A DNA stretch of 64,000 nucleotides from an uncultured Lachnospiraceae bacterium (GTDB taxonomy: Bacteria; Bacillota; Clostridia; Lachnospirales; Lachnospiraceae): positions 34,877 to 98,876 of the forward strand of contig CANBFE010000013.1 of NCBI GenBank assembly GCA_947367855.1, written 5' to 3'. The translations under genes were made by a program, and so were the position numbers. The first letter of the stretch is position 1, and each line of letters begins with the position of its first letter. Under the pieces are notes generated by a model, which did not search any database, was not told the origin of the DNA, and was given only the letters and a program-made list of their open reading frames with translations. Positions 17,402 to 26,145 of the stretch are shown piece by piece.

Positions 17402-18112
17402 TTATCCCCGCAGCTTCCGGATAGCCTTCTCACTGATCAGGCACTGTCCGTGCTCTTTCAGCCGAAGTACCTGGGACTCGTCCGCGGCATAAAGGCTTCC
17501 GAATTCCATGGCCTGGACGCAGGCTCTGCTGTATCGCTCGTAGGAGGCATGCCCCTTCAGCAGATACAGATAGTAGAGTCCATCCATTTCATACAGGCTG
17601 CTGTCCACCATCAGATTGGAGGGCAGCATGGAGGCATACTCCATGATTCTGCCGATTCCGGAAAACACAAATACCGCAAAACCGGGACGGCTGACCTGCT
17701 GCTCCGCCTTTTCCTTCTCTTCCCCGGCATCCCGGGTGGTTTTTCCTGATTTGGCATCAGCCTTTTCTCCGGAATCTGACCCGGCTGCAATCTTTTCTCT
17801 TGTCCGCTCCAGAATCCGCTTCATTTCCTTCAGGCATTCAATAAACTGGTCGCTCTCCTTGGCTTCCGAATCTCTGTCCGAAAAGGTCAGGATCAGTCCC
17901 TGATCCGGCAGCATCATGATCTGCAGGTCAAACGCAAACTTGGGCGGCTTATAGCCTACTTCTTCCTCTGCCTGCTCAATGATCTCCTGTACGATCTCCC
18001 TTGCCTTATCGCTGCGCAGGATAAAGTCCTTGTAATCAATATCGTATTCTTCCAATTCTTCATTCGACAGGAAACATTTTACCGTCTTTTCATCCACTCG
18101 TTCTATTCTCAT
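17402..18112 (-). CDS. mecA: Adaptor protein MecA
   Basis: Adaptor that delivers substrates to the ClpC/ClpP protease. 236 residues from MRIERVDEKTVKCFLS; this start (18112) has GAGGA seven bases upstream, whereas the ORF extends 12 codons further without support. The N-terminal substrate-binding domain (1-80) reads LSNEELEEYDIDYKDFILRSDKAREIVQEII. An acidic/basic linker (about 105-145) follows, then the C-terminal ClpC-binding domain (ARPGF-like AVFVFSGIGRIMEYASML). Length and order match the family. It is transcribed alone and ends in a strong hairpin. A possible promoter about 55 bases upstream reads TTGAAA-17-TATCAT. Confidence 0.92.
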   Translation of the reverse strand: MRIERVDEKTVKCFLSNEELEEYDIDYKDFILRSDKAREIVQEIIEQAEEEVGYKPPKFAFDLQIMMLPDQGLILTFSDRDSEAKESDQFIECLKEMKRILERTREKIAAGSDSGEKADAKSGKTTRDAGEEKEKAEQQVSRPGFAVFVFSGIGRIMEYASMLPSNLMVDSSLYEMDGLYYLYLLKGHASYERYSRACVQAMEFGSLYAADESQVLRLKEHGQCLISEKAIRKLRG

Positions 18113-18253
18113 ACCATCTTCCTCATAACAATGCCAGACACTGCGCAACCTATCGCTACTTTGACATATTTATGATACCATGATATTCAAAATTTTTCAA
18201 TTATATAAGTTTTCCATTCTATGCAATATTTTATACATGTGTTTATTCAATAT

Positions 18254-19336
18254 TTACATTTTTCGCTTTCCGTCGCCGCCCGAAGAATTTTTTCCCTTAA
18301 GGACGTAGACAGATACCAAACCCACTGCGACAAATATGACAATGGCTATTATCACCACAATCAAAAGCCAGTTTGTTGATCCCTTATCGTTGACACTTTC
18401 ATTCTCGGCCATGGCGGCAGCGGACTCAAGCTCCTCCTCCTTCTCCTCCGGATCGATTACCGGAAGATTGTCCAGATCCTCTTCTTCGTCCGATATATCC
18501 GGGGGCTCCGGAGTGGGCTGCTTTGTAGCAACAGGTGTCGCCGTGGGAGACGACGGCTTTTTCGTGCCTGCAACCTGCTTTGTGCCTGTAGGCTTCCGGT
18601 TATTGCCTGCCGAGGGTTTCCTGGTACCTCCGCTTCCCTGGGAGTTGTCTCCCGGATCCTGCCAACCGGGATCCCACCCCTCGTTCGGATCATTGGGCTT
18701 TGGTGTCTCCTGTACGGTCGGCGCTGTTGGATCCGGCGCAGAAGGAGTCTGGCCCGGTTCCTGCGTGGGCTGGGGTTCCTGTGTGGGCTGCGGTTCCTGT
18801 GTGGGCTGGGGCTCCTGTGTGGGCTGCGGTTCCTGCGTGGGCTGGGGAGCCACCGGCCCCTCTCCTAACTGTATCGTGCCGGGAAGTTCCACCTCTTCCA
18901 CTGTCTTCAGCTCTGTTCCGTACACATACTGAAGGGAATCTTCCACTATGCTGACCTTTGCATCGGCATCCTTCCCGCTGCTGTCACGCACAATGATCTT
19001 TCCAAGGATGAGAGCCTCCGCGCCTTCCTGAAAAAGCGCATCCGATCCGGCCAGATAAACATTCATTTTATTCTGTTCCCCGTCATACCGGAATTCCGTA
19101 ATCTTTGCATTGGTCTCCCCAAACTCAAAACTTATCTCGGCTGCATTGGAGGACTCCACTGCAACCGTGAACTGAATTGAAGCAACCTCATCCCTGGCAG
19201 CGTGCTGGGAAAGGAGTGTTACCACCCCTTTCTCATCCAACTGAATCCCGTCCCTGCTCTCTGCCTCAACCCGTATGGGCAGCAGGAAAAGTACAGCCAG
19301 CATTGCCACAAACGTTCTCAAAATATATTTTCTCAT
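18254..19336 (-). CDS. Membrane-anchored surface protein with possible cohesin-like domain
   Basis: 360 residues. Signal peptide 1-25; a beta-rich domain (about 28-150) whose MNVYLAGSDALFQEG and LILGKIIV strands resemble cohesin folds; a Pro/Thr/Gln repeat (PTQEPQ five times, about 163-192); a long Pro/Ser/Thr-rich stalk; an acidic patch; one membrane helix (about 325-347) and a short basic tail. So it is a type I surface protein on a flexible stalk. AAGGAG lies six bases before the ATG, and only 12 bases separate it from the stop of the M60 peptidase gene, so they form an operon. The M60 protein carries a dockerin, so this could be its cell-surface anchor. The cohesin call is tentative; a general Ig-like adhesin domain is the alternative. 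Confidence 0.72.
   Translation of the reverse strand: MRKYILRTFVAMLAVLFLLPIRVEAESRDGIQLDEKGVVTLLSQHAARDEVASIQFTVAVESSNAAEISFEFGETNAKITEFRYDGEQNKMNVYLAGSDALFQEGAEALILGKIIVRDSSGKDADAKVSIVEDSLQYVYGTELKTVEEVELPGTIQLGEGPVAPQPTQEPQPTQEPQPTQEPQPTQEPQPTQEPGQTPSAPDPTAPTVQETPKPNDPNEGWDPGWQDPGDNSQGSGGTRKPSAGNNRKPTGTKQVAGTKKPSSPTATPVATKQPTPEPPDISDEEEDLDNLPVIDPEEKEEELESAAAMAENESVNDKGSTNWLLIVVIIAIVIFVAVGLVSVYVLKGKNSSGGDGKRKM
18756..18847 (-). repeat. 18-bp tandem repeat encoding PTQEPQ
   Basis: Five near-identical 18-base units inside the surface-anchor gene. They code for a Pro-Thr-Gln-Glu stalk that may vary in length between strains. Confidence 0.85.
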
Positions 19337-19348
19337 ATCCTACTCCTT

Positions 19349-22300
19349 TTACTTCCAGGGAGTCGCCACATCATCCAGAGTGACACTCGGCAGAGTGGCT
19401 GGCAGCTCTTCCAACAGCGAGTCACTGACAAGGCGCTGTCCTTCGTTGGTTTCGGCCTTGTTCACACGATAAAGTTCCGCGCGGACCGCCGTAACCCCGC
19501 TGAGATCCGTATCAGGTTCAACCCAGTAGATCCAGACTCCGTCTCTCACGTCCCTGATATTGCCTTCTTCCGGCACATCTGCCAAAATAATCTGTTCGGC
19601 CTCCACTTTGTCACCGGAAACCTTGCCGATGTTCCTGCCGTCCTGGTCATAGAGCAGCACCACATTATAGGCTGCATTTCCCTTATATGATCCGGCAAAA
19701 ACAATGGAGCCTTCCGGAATGACATCTCCGGCTTCACCGCCGTACTTAAAATCCCCGGACAATTTTCCGATTACCACCACACTGTTATCGCCTTCTGTGC
19801 GATGGAAATCCACATTATCCCCGGTGGGTCCCAGTACATCCAGTTCCGCAATAGACACTTTGCTGTTTGCTTCCGTATTCAGAATCAGCTTAACAGCCTC
19901 TGCCTTATAAGTGCTCACATAATTTCCATCTGCATTGACAAAATAGGTTATGTCTTCCGATCCTGCAACCTTTCTTCCCGGCGCCTCCTTCCAGATGCCG
20001 TCACAGCATACCTGGATGGTGTATTCACTGAAGCCTGATCCTCCGGTAATCTTGAATCCCTCCACCGTATGGGATCTGTTAAAGTTCAATATAATCTCGG
20101 AAGCGCCTCCTGCAACAGCCTCATAGACCGTATCAGTCTGGTTGTCGGTGAGCTTATCCTTTGCGTACACCACTTCCTCATCCGGATTGCAGTAAATATT
20201 TGTGTTGCTGCTTCCTGTTTCCGTCTCTCCTTCCACAGTCAGGTTCTTTGTTCCCACCGTCCAGAATGTCTTGTCTATGCTTCCCTCATGCTCTATCTTA
20301 ATCGGATCCAGCTTCTTCACAGCAGAGCGATTCAGGTACTTATCAATCAGAGTGACTTCATAATATACCACCCGGTTGTTCATGGTGGATATGATATCAC
20401 TGAATGTGGGAGTACTGTTCCCTTCCGTTACCTGCGCAAAGCCCACAGGCGTTCTCTCCACTTCTCCGCCGGAAATGGTACAGCGCACAATCTCATAGCC
20501 CAATACATCTTCCGCAGGTATGTTCTGGGAGCTTAAGGTAATATCTATCCGGTTAGGCTCGGCCAGCTGCGCCGCAACACCGTCGCCTACAGCCACGGTA
20601 CTTTCATCAGGTTTCAGACTGCTTCCGGCATGCGTCAGGCGGTAAACCCTGGCCTCGTCATTTATATAGTAAACAGCCCTGGTCTCCTTTTTAAACTGCG
20701 CCGCATACTTCCGGGTATCCTCATCCGGAGTCATTCCCCAGCGTTCAAAGAACTCCAGAATATTTTTCTCCGCTGCCGCACAGGCAAGCCGCATGAGATT
20801 CTGGTCCTTATCTCCCGGCAGAGTCAGCGCAACCCCACCCGGAGCAGGCGCTGCCTCCACGTTTCTGGCGTAGGTATCCACCCTTGCGAAGAACAGATTC
20901 TTCAGCTGGTCTCCATGATCTGAATATGTTTTGTAATTGTAGCCGTTATCATAGGCCAGGTGAAGCTGCCAGTACATTCCCAACTGTGTAAACACATTGG
21001 AAGCCCGTCCCTTGGTCCCTGACGTTACCTTCTTGTATACATTTTCATACTTGAAACGCACACTGTCATTATTTTCCTGAGCCTGGGCCAACACGGCAAA
21101 ATAGTTATTGGTAATCTCCGCTACCGAGTAGGCTCCCTGGTTGATGCAGTGCCCGATTTCATGGGCAATGCCCCAACCGAAATAGGAGCCGGACACCCAT
21201 TTGCCATTTTCATCAAAAACTGCGCCGGAACTGGAAACCATCCCTGCAGTTGACCCCCATCCGATTCCGATGTGGTTCCCGGCAGCATACATAAACGCCT
21301 TGGCAAACATTCTCTGATAACGAATGTTCTGGTGTCCCAAAGGAATCCGATTCACTGCCTCACCTGCGCCGCTGTTCAGTCCCTTATGCTGATAGAACAG
21401 ATACATCATATCTTCCATGGCGTCCACGGATTTCACAATCTGCTGCGCTCTTGCCTGCACGCTTGTGCCGGCCCCGCTGCAGCCTGCCAGAATCTGCTGT
21501 GCCGGCAGGGACAGCATCATGGTATCTGCCAGAATATCAGAAGCTCCCAGGATGCAGGTCTGTTCATCATAGGCATACTTATTCACAGTTACATTTGACG
21601 AATCTTCATGATATAACTTATGGTTCGCCTCTATGCTCCCCACATAAGCCTCCAGGGCCGTCACATAGGCTTCCGCCCGGGCAGTCTTTTCCGCCTCATC
21701 TGTGACGTTGTACAGATCCAGCACGGGAACCTGCACGCCACCGCTGACACGGACTGCGTACTGGTCTTTTGCATTGTTGCCTGTATACTGAACATACAGA
21801 GCACCGCCGGACTCATAATCCAATGTCCATATCTTGGGAATGGTAATCTCGTTTGCCCCCACCTTCAGATTGGCTACTGTTCGGCTCATTGCCGCAGCCT
21901 CCGAATTATACTGGGTTGCAATCAGCTGCAATTTCGTATCAGAGCCTGTCTTCAGGGTATTATGGCCCACATATACCACAATCTTTTCCTGGGCTGCTGC
22001 CGTCACGCCCAAAGGCTGCCATGCATTCAGTCCGCCAAAGCCCCTTCCAACATCATTGGTGGTAATGGTATTGTGAATCCTTACCGATTTGCCCAGGTTT
22101 TCGTCATTTAAAATATCTTCCGCGGTCTTCAGCTCCCGCTCCAACATTTCTCTGTCCGGATGATATTCCCCGCTGACCTCGTCTACCGTATTGATTCTGG
22201 CTCTCAGGGCATCTATGTTCTCCTGCTTCACTTCCGGCTTCAGCACCGTATGAAGATCATCCTCATACAGAGCCATGATGTCGTCAAACAGAGAGTCGTA

Positions 22301-24904
22301 ATAATAGAAATAAACCTCGGAAACCGTTATTCCCTTGTCATCAGCCAGGTTTCTTGCTATTCCGAACTGGATTTTCTTTGCATTCACTGCCCTGGGCAGT
22401 CTGACCGTGTAGTAAATACGATTATCCGCGTCATAGTCCCTGCTCATGGACACCCCGGAGATCTCCTCTGCAGTTCCGTTCTCGTCCCAATAGCGAACCT
22501 TTACATAAGCGTACGCTCCTTCATGGGATGTTAAATCGTGAAATGCAAAACGGTCTATCATATAGGCCTGGTCAAATTCATAGTGAAAGCCGTTAGTGCC
22601 TAACGCATTAAATCCGCCTATATCCCAGGTGCCTGTGCTGTAATAGGACTCCGGATTGTTGTCAACGGTTCCCCAGGCAGTCCCCTTCTCCGTATCCAGA
22701 GGGCTGTTTATCATGGTTCCCGAAGCCCCGGTGGCGCTGATAATATGCGCTCCCTTCTGGCCGCTCTCGCCCACATTGATCAGCTTATACTTAGGCATCA
22801 CTACAGGATTCAGGTCAGTGGTAGTGGCAATGGCCGTAAGGGACGGTCCGCTCTCGCCCAGCTCATTTAATCCTGTCACATAAACCGTGTAGGATGTCAG
22901 ATCCTTCAGCCCTTCGATCACATAGCTGTTCTCCGTGATACCTTCCACCTTCTGATACTCTGTCAGATCGCTTTCTTTATAGAAGAGATTATAGGACAGG
23001 GTGTCCTCCATCTTCTTCCAGGAAACCGTGATACTCTGGTATCCGCCTACAGCGGATACATTATCCGGCTTATCAGGCCTGCTGACCGGTCTTGGCACCG
23101 CGACGATCTCCTCACAATAGCCGCTGCGCCAGGTACCGTTCACAGACTGCACCTTCACATAATATTCCTGATAATTGGTCAGTTCCTTCTGGCCAAGAGA
23201 AGTAACGTCAAAGGTATTACATGCAACCAGAAACGTCTCCTGGACATCTCCCTGCCTGACGGAAACTTCGTATCCCGTTACATTTTTGCAGGAATCCCAA
23301 CTCAGACTGATGGTCTTATTGCCCGGTTCGGCAACCAACCCCTCTGGTTTGTCCATATCAGGCTCCGGTATCCTGGTCTCCATTCCATTGACGAATTCGA
23401 CCTTTGAAATCTCTGCCAGATTATTGTTTTTCCGCATTCCCACAATGCTGATGGTAACCTTCTTCACAGCCACCTGTCCTCCCAGGTGCAGCCTTATATT
23501 ACCCTGGCTGTCCCGGTCCGCGGAGACCGAAGAATCTGTCAGCAGAAAATGAACATTATCTTCCACAGGCTGTTCCCATATCCCGGGAGTACCGTTTTCG
23601 TCTACATATTCAATCCTGACGACAGCCTTGCTCACGGGATTGTCTCCGCCTGTTTCAATGACAATTCCGTCAGCTTTTACAAGCTCTCCCGCATCGGCAA
23701 AGTTAAAGTGCAGTTCAACCGGATTTGTATCCGAGATCTGTCCTGACACAGGCGTCAGCGTCACGCTTCCCGCCTTCCCCAAAACGTTTTCCAGTTCTCC
23801 GTTCACGGTTGTATTTGCTCCCGGCGCAACCTTGATCGCAGCTGTAGACACAGATGTCTCCACCCCTGCCTGCTTATCCCTGGAATCATTGTAAGCTTTT
23901 GCAAAATACTCCAGGTCCACCAGGTTGACCATTCCGTCTCCGTTCAGATCGCAGAAACCGGAAGCAGCCCCGCTGTCAATTGCATTCACAAGAGCAGTCC
24001 GGTCCGTATCATCGGCCACACCGTCTCCGTTCACATCTCCGATGATCAGAACACCCGGATGAGCCAGACCCTCTGCATAAGAGATCCCGCCCAAAAATCC
24101 TGTTGCCAGGTTCACGGCATACGCCCTGCCCTCCACCTGAATGTTCTGTGTATATGCAGCAAATCCTTCTGCGGATACAGTCAGCGTATAATTTCCGTCG
24201 GCCAGTCCTTCAAAGCTGACGCTGTTGGTCTCTGTGCTGCTGCTTCCCAGTGTAATGGACTCCGTCCTGCGCGCGCCTGCAGGATCTGTCAATGCTACTT
24301 CAAATACAACTGCACGTTCCAAAATCAGGGCAGCCCCTATTGAAACGTCCACCTGTCCTATCTCACCCGATACCGACCATGGATCTTCTGCCACAGCAGC
24401 CTCCTTCGGAATCTGTGTCCCCGTCGGGTCTGTTGTCCCGGGTGTCTCCGTTGGCTGCGGTGTCACTCCAGGGTCCGTTATCCCGGGTGTCTCCGTTGGC
24501 TGCGGCGTCACTCCAGGGTCCGTTGTCCCAGGCGTCTCCGTTGGCTGCGGTGTCACCCCAGGGTCCGTTGTCCCGGGTGTCTCCGTTGGCTGCAGCGTCA
24601 CTCCAGGGTCCGTTGTCCCGGGTGTCTCCGTCGGCTGCGGTGTCACTCCAGGGTCCGTTGTCCCGGGTGTCTCCGTTGGCTGCGTCACGCCCGGCTCCCC
24701 TGCTCCGGGCGTCTCTGTCGGCGGCTGTACAGTTTCCTCCGGTACTCCCGACATGGTTTCGGAATCCGAAGTCCCCTCCGTCTTCCCGGACACCGTTGTT
24801 TCCTGTTGTCCCTGGCCAACATCGTCGGCCTCCACGGCATATGCCATTAAACTAGCGCTGACCGTTAAAACAAGAGCCAGCAAAAATGCCATTTTCCGCT
24901 TCAT
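19349..24904 (-). CDS. Secreted M60-family (enhancin/mucinase-type) metallopeptidase with dockerin
   Basis: Giant secreted protein, 1851 residues from ATG 24904 (GGAGG eight bases upstream; the ATG seven codons earlier is unsupported). Order: signal peptide (1-24); Thr/Pro repeat (about 58-160); beta domain; dockerin with two calcium loops DVNGDGVADDTD and DLNGDGMVNLVD (about 286-340); a cohesin/CBM-like beta region; two fibronectin-III domains (starting EGLVAEPGNKTISLSW and PDNVSAVGGYQSITVSW); a discoidin-like module; then the M60 catalytic domain. Zinc motif HEIGH (H1248, E1249, H1252) with gluzincin Glu E1263 in YSVAE. Further Fn3/F5-8C-like modules end the protein. M60 enzymes cleave O-glycosylated mucins, so host mucin is the likely substrate. 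It is co-transcribed with a putative anchor protein. Confidence 0.92.
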   Translation of the reverse strand: MKRKMAFLLALVLTVSASLMAYAVEADDVGQGQQETTVSGKTEGTSDSETMSGVPEETVQPPTETPGAGEPGVTQPTETPGTTDPGVTPQPTETPGTTDPGVTLQPTETPGTTDPGVTPQPTETPGTTDPGVTPQPTETPGITDPGVTPQPTETPGTTDPTGTQIPKEAAVAEDPWSVSGEIGQVDVSIGAALILERAVVFEVALTDPAGARRTESITLGSSSTETNSVSFEGLADGNYTLTVSAEGFAAYTQNIQVEGRAYAVNLATGFLGGISYAEGLAHPGVLIIGDVNGDGVADDTDRTALVNAIDSGAASGFCDLNGDGMVNLVDLEYFAKAYNDSRDKQAGVETSVSTAAIKVAPGANTTVNGELENVLGKAGSVTLTPVSGQISDTNPVELHFNFADAGELVKADGIVIETGGDNPVSKAVVRIEYVDENGTPGIWEQPVEDNVHFLLTDSSVSADRDSQGNIRLHLGGQVAVKKVTISIVGMRKNNNLAEISKVEFVNGMETRIPEPDMDKPEGLVAEPGNKTISLSWDSCKNVTGYEVSVRQGDVQETFLVACNTFDVTSLGQKELTNYQEYYVKVQSVNGTWRSGYCEEIVAVPRPVSRPDKPDNVSAVGGYQSITVSWKKMEDTLSYNLFYKESDLTEYQKVEGITENSYVIEGLKDLTSYTVYVTGLNELGESGPSLTAIATTTDLNPVVMPKYKLINVGESGQKGAHIISATGASGTMINSPLDTEKGTAWGTVDNNPESYYSTGTWDIGGFNALGTNGFHYEFDQAYMIDRFAFHDLTSHEGAYAYVKVRYWDENGTAEEISGVSMSRDYDADNRIYYTVRLPRAVNAKKIQFGIARNLADDKGITVSEVYFYYYDSLFDDIMALYEDDLHTVLKPEVKQENIDALRARINTVDEVSGEYHPDREMLERELKTAEDILNDENLGKSVRIHNTITTNDVGRGFGGLNAWQPLGVTAAAQEKIVVYVGHNTLKTGSDTKLQLIATQYNSEAAAMSRTVANLKVGANEITIPKIWTLDYESGGALYVQYTGNNAKDQYAVRVSGGVQVPVLDLYNVTDEAEKTARAEAYVTALEAYVGSIEANHKLYHEDSSNVTVNKYAYDEQTCILGASDILADTMMLSLPAQQILAGCSGAGTSVQARAQQIVKSVDAMEDMMYLFYQHKGLNSGAGEAVNRIPLGHQNIRYQRMFAKAFMYAAGNHIGIGWGSTAGMVSSSGAVFDENGKWVSGSYFGWGIAHEIGHCINQGAYSVAEITNNYFAVLAQAQENNDSVRFKYENVYKKVTSGTKGRASNVFTQLGMYWQLHLAYDNGYNYKTYSDHGDQLKNLFFARVDTYARNVEAAPAPGGVALTLPGDKDQNLMRLACAAAEKNILEFFERWGMTPDEDTRKYAAQFKKETRAVYYINDEARVYRLTHAGSSLKPDESTVAVGDGVAAQLAEPNRIDITLSSQNIPAEDVLGYEIVRCTISGGEVERTPVGFAQVTEGNSTPTFSDIISTMNNRVVYYEVTLIDKYLNRSAVKKLDPIKIEHEGSIDKTFWTVGTKNLTVEGETETGSSNTNIYCNPDEEVVYAKDKLTDNQTDTVYEAVAGGASEIILNFNRSHTVEGFKITGGSGFSEYTIQVCCDGIWKEAPGRKVAGSEDITYFVNADGNYVSTYKAEAVKLILNTEANSKVSIAELDVLGPTGDNVDFHRTEGDNSVVVIGKLSGDFKYGGEAGDVIPEGSIVFAGSYKGNAAYNVVLLYDQDGRNIGKVSGDKVEAEQIILADVPEEGNIRDVRDGVWIYWVEPDTDLSGVTAVRAELYRVNKAETNEGQRLVSDSLLEELPATLPSVTLDDVATPWK
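24411..24726 (-). repeat. 45-bp tandem repeat encoding TETPGTTDPGVTPQP
   Basis: Five full 15-residue units with degenerate units at both ends, in the N-terminal linker of the M60 peptidase. Near-identity between units suggests recent slippage or recombination. Confidence 0.88.
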
Positions 24905-24981
24905 GTTCTTAACCTCCCATCCCAATCTTACTGCCTTCTCTTTTTAAGGCATCCTTTTCTTCCTGAAAAGGGTGGATTTAC

Positions 24982-25010
24982 ATTATACCGAAAATCAACC
25001 CGTCTGTAAA
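24982..25010 (-). promoter_or_regulatory. Promoter of the M60 peptidase operon
   Basis: On the minus strand TTTACA (25005-25010) and TATAAT (24982-24987) are 17 bases apart, about 77 bases before the start codon. Confidence 0.75.
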
Positions 25011-25083
25011 CCACTTTCTGGCTCCCGCTTCCCGCCCTTCCCCCTTGCTTTTCGCTTTCATTTTCTGACATTTTTCCCGTCAA

Positions 25084-25139
25084 AAAAACAAGCACAAGAT
25101 ATGGCGGAAATTTTTTCCAAAAAATACCATATCCTGTGC
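25084..25139 (-). terminator. Intrinsic terminator after the restriction/thiN operon
   Basis: On the minus strand GCACAGGATATGG (25127-25139) pairs with CCATATCTTGTGC (25092-25104), with one mismatch. The loop can itself fold (GGAAA/TTTCC). TTGTTTTTTT follows. It closes the leftward run that ends at 25202. Confidence 0.82.
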
Positions 25140-25201
25140 ACAGTTAATTTTGCTTTTCTTAGGCAAATGGGCATGTCGTTTTTTCGCACTTTAAAAATTT
25201 T

Positions 25202-25432
25202 TTATTCGATTACATCAAAGGCGGTTCCACATGCCCAGGGACTGCCGATATCACAGCGCCCATGATGGTACTCCCTGGACACAACTTCTCCGCCTCCTTC
25301 CACCACATCGATTTTGATCCTGCTTTCCCCGGCCTGTGTACAGCCGTCCAGAAGAGCTACCAGAGCGTCAATGTCCGCAGCTCCTGCCTCTGTCTCCGTT
25401 TTTCTTTTCTGTTCTTCCATTTCATTCTCCAT
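25202..25432 (-). CDS. Small conserved acidic protein
   Basis: 76 residues. The first half is Glu/Lys-rich; the second half contains YHHGRCDIGSPWACGTAFDV, with two Cys and two His that could hold a metal, a pattern I associate with a small clostridial family of unknown function. It lies 19 bases after thiN on the same strand and just before a strong terminator, so it is the last gene of that transcription unit. Function unknown. Confidence 0.65.
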   Translation of the reverse strand: MENEMEEQKRKTETEAGAADIDALVALLDGCTQAGESRIKIDVVEGGGEVVSREYHHGRCDIGSPWACGTAFDVIE

Positions 25433-25451
25433 GCATTTTTAATCCGAAACC

Positions 25452-26099
25452 TCAGAAATCCACAAGCAGCGGAAGCGGGCACTGTCTTGGAAAGAAAACC
25501 AGAAGCGTTCCCTTTCTCACCGAAATGCGGCCCTCCCTCCCGGTAAATTCATTGCTTACCCCAAGAGGATATGTATTTTTCAAAACGGCATCCTCCAGTT
25601 CATATTTTAAGCCTTTCAGAAATACCCCCTCCGACTGCTCCGAGTGGGAAAAGACAGACACATATCCCTCTCCCTCCCCTGAAAAAACCAGAGTTTTCCC
25701 GGTAATGGCAGTTATGGCGCAGTCCCTGTCAAAGAGGATTCCCTGCATCCCTTCCCGGGCAAGCTCCGCCAACAGCTGCAGATTGGCAATGGTATGGTCC
25801 AGTCTCCCTCCTGTCCCGCAGTAAATATGAAACCGCCGGTATCCTGCCCTGATGCCCTCCCTTACCGCTGCCCGCATATCAGTGTCGTCCTTTTCCGCCT
25901 CCAAAGCCATTGTATTGGGAAAATCCGGTGTATACTGCAGGGTGTCAAAATCTCCGATTGCAAGGTGAAGCGGAATGCCTTTCTGCCGCAGCAGCCGAAA
26001 GCCTGCATCCACCCCAATGACAAAATCCCCTTCCTTTGGGTAAAAGTCCAGGCCGTAGTCTCCGCCTGCCCCCACCAGATAACAAATCCCCTTTTCCAT
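25452..26099 (-). CDS. thiN: Thiamine pyrophosphokinase
   Basis: Transfers pyrophosphate from ATP to thiamine to make thiamine diphosphate; cytoplasmic, 215 residues. Family motifs: VIGVDAGFRLL, IGDFDTL (metal/ATP site), EKDDTDMRAAV, and GTGGRLDHTIANLQLL (thiamine-binding region). The C-terminal all-beta domain (about 130-210) ends in PLGVSNEF, also typical. No TPP riboswitch was recognised. It follows the restriction endonuclease gene by 46 bases on the same strand. The pairing with restriction genes looks like chance rather than pathway logic. Confidence 0.92.
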   Translation of the reverse strand: MEKGICYLVGAGGDYGLDFYPKEGDFVIGVDAGFRLLRQKGIPLHLAIGDFDTLQYTPDFPNTMALEAEKDDTDMRAAVREGIRAGYRRFHIYCGTGGRLDHTIANLQLLAELAREGMQGILFDRDCAITAITGKTLVFSGEGEGYVSVFSHSEQSEGVFLKGLKYELEDAVLKNTYPLGVSNEFTGREGRISVRKGTLLVFFPRQCPLPLLVDF

Positions 26100-26145
26100 A
26101 TCCCGTTCCCCTCCGCTTTCCGGCCTTCCAGATACCTGTTTTGTC

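Noticed and set aside
24411..24726. Regular direct repeats suggesting a CRISPR array
   Set aside because: The 45-bp units are contiguous, in frame and encode a Thr/Pro linker; there are no unique spacers and no cas genes.
25092..25139. Hairpin near the M60 promoter as an operator
   Set aside because: On the minus strand it is followed by a T-run and sits just after a gene end, so a terminator explains it better.
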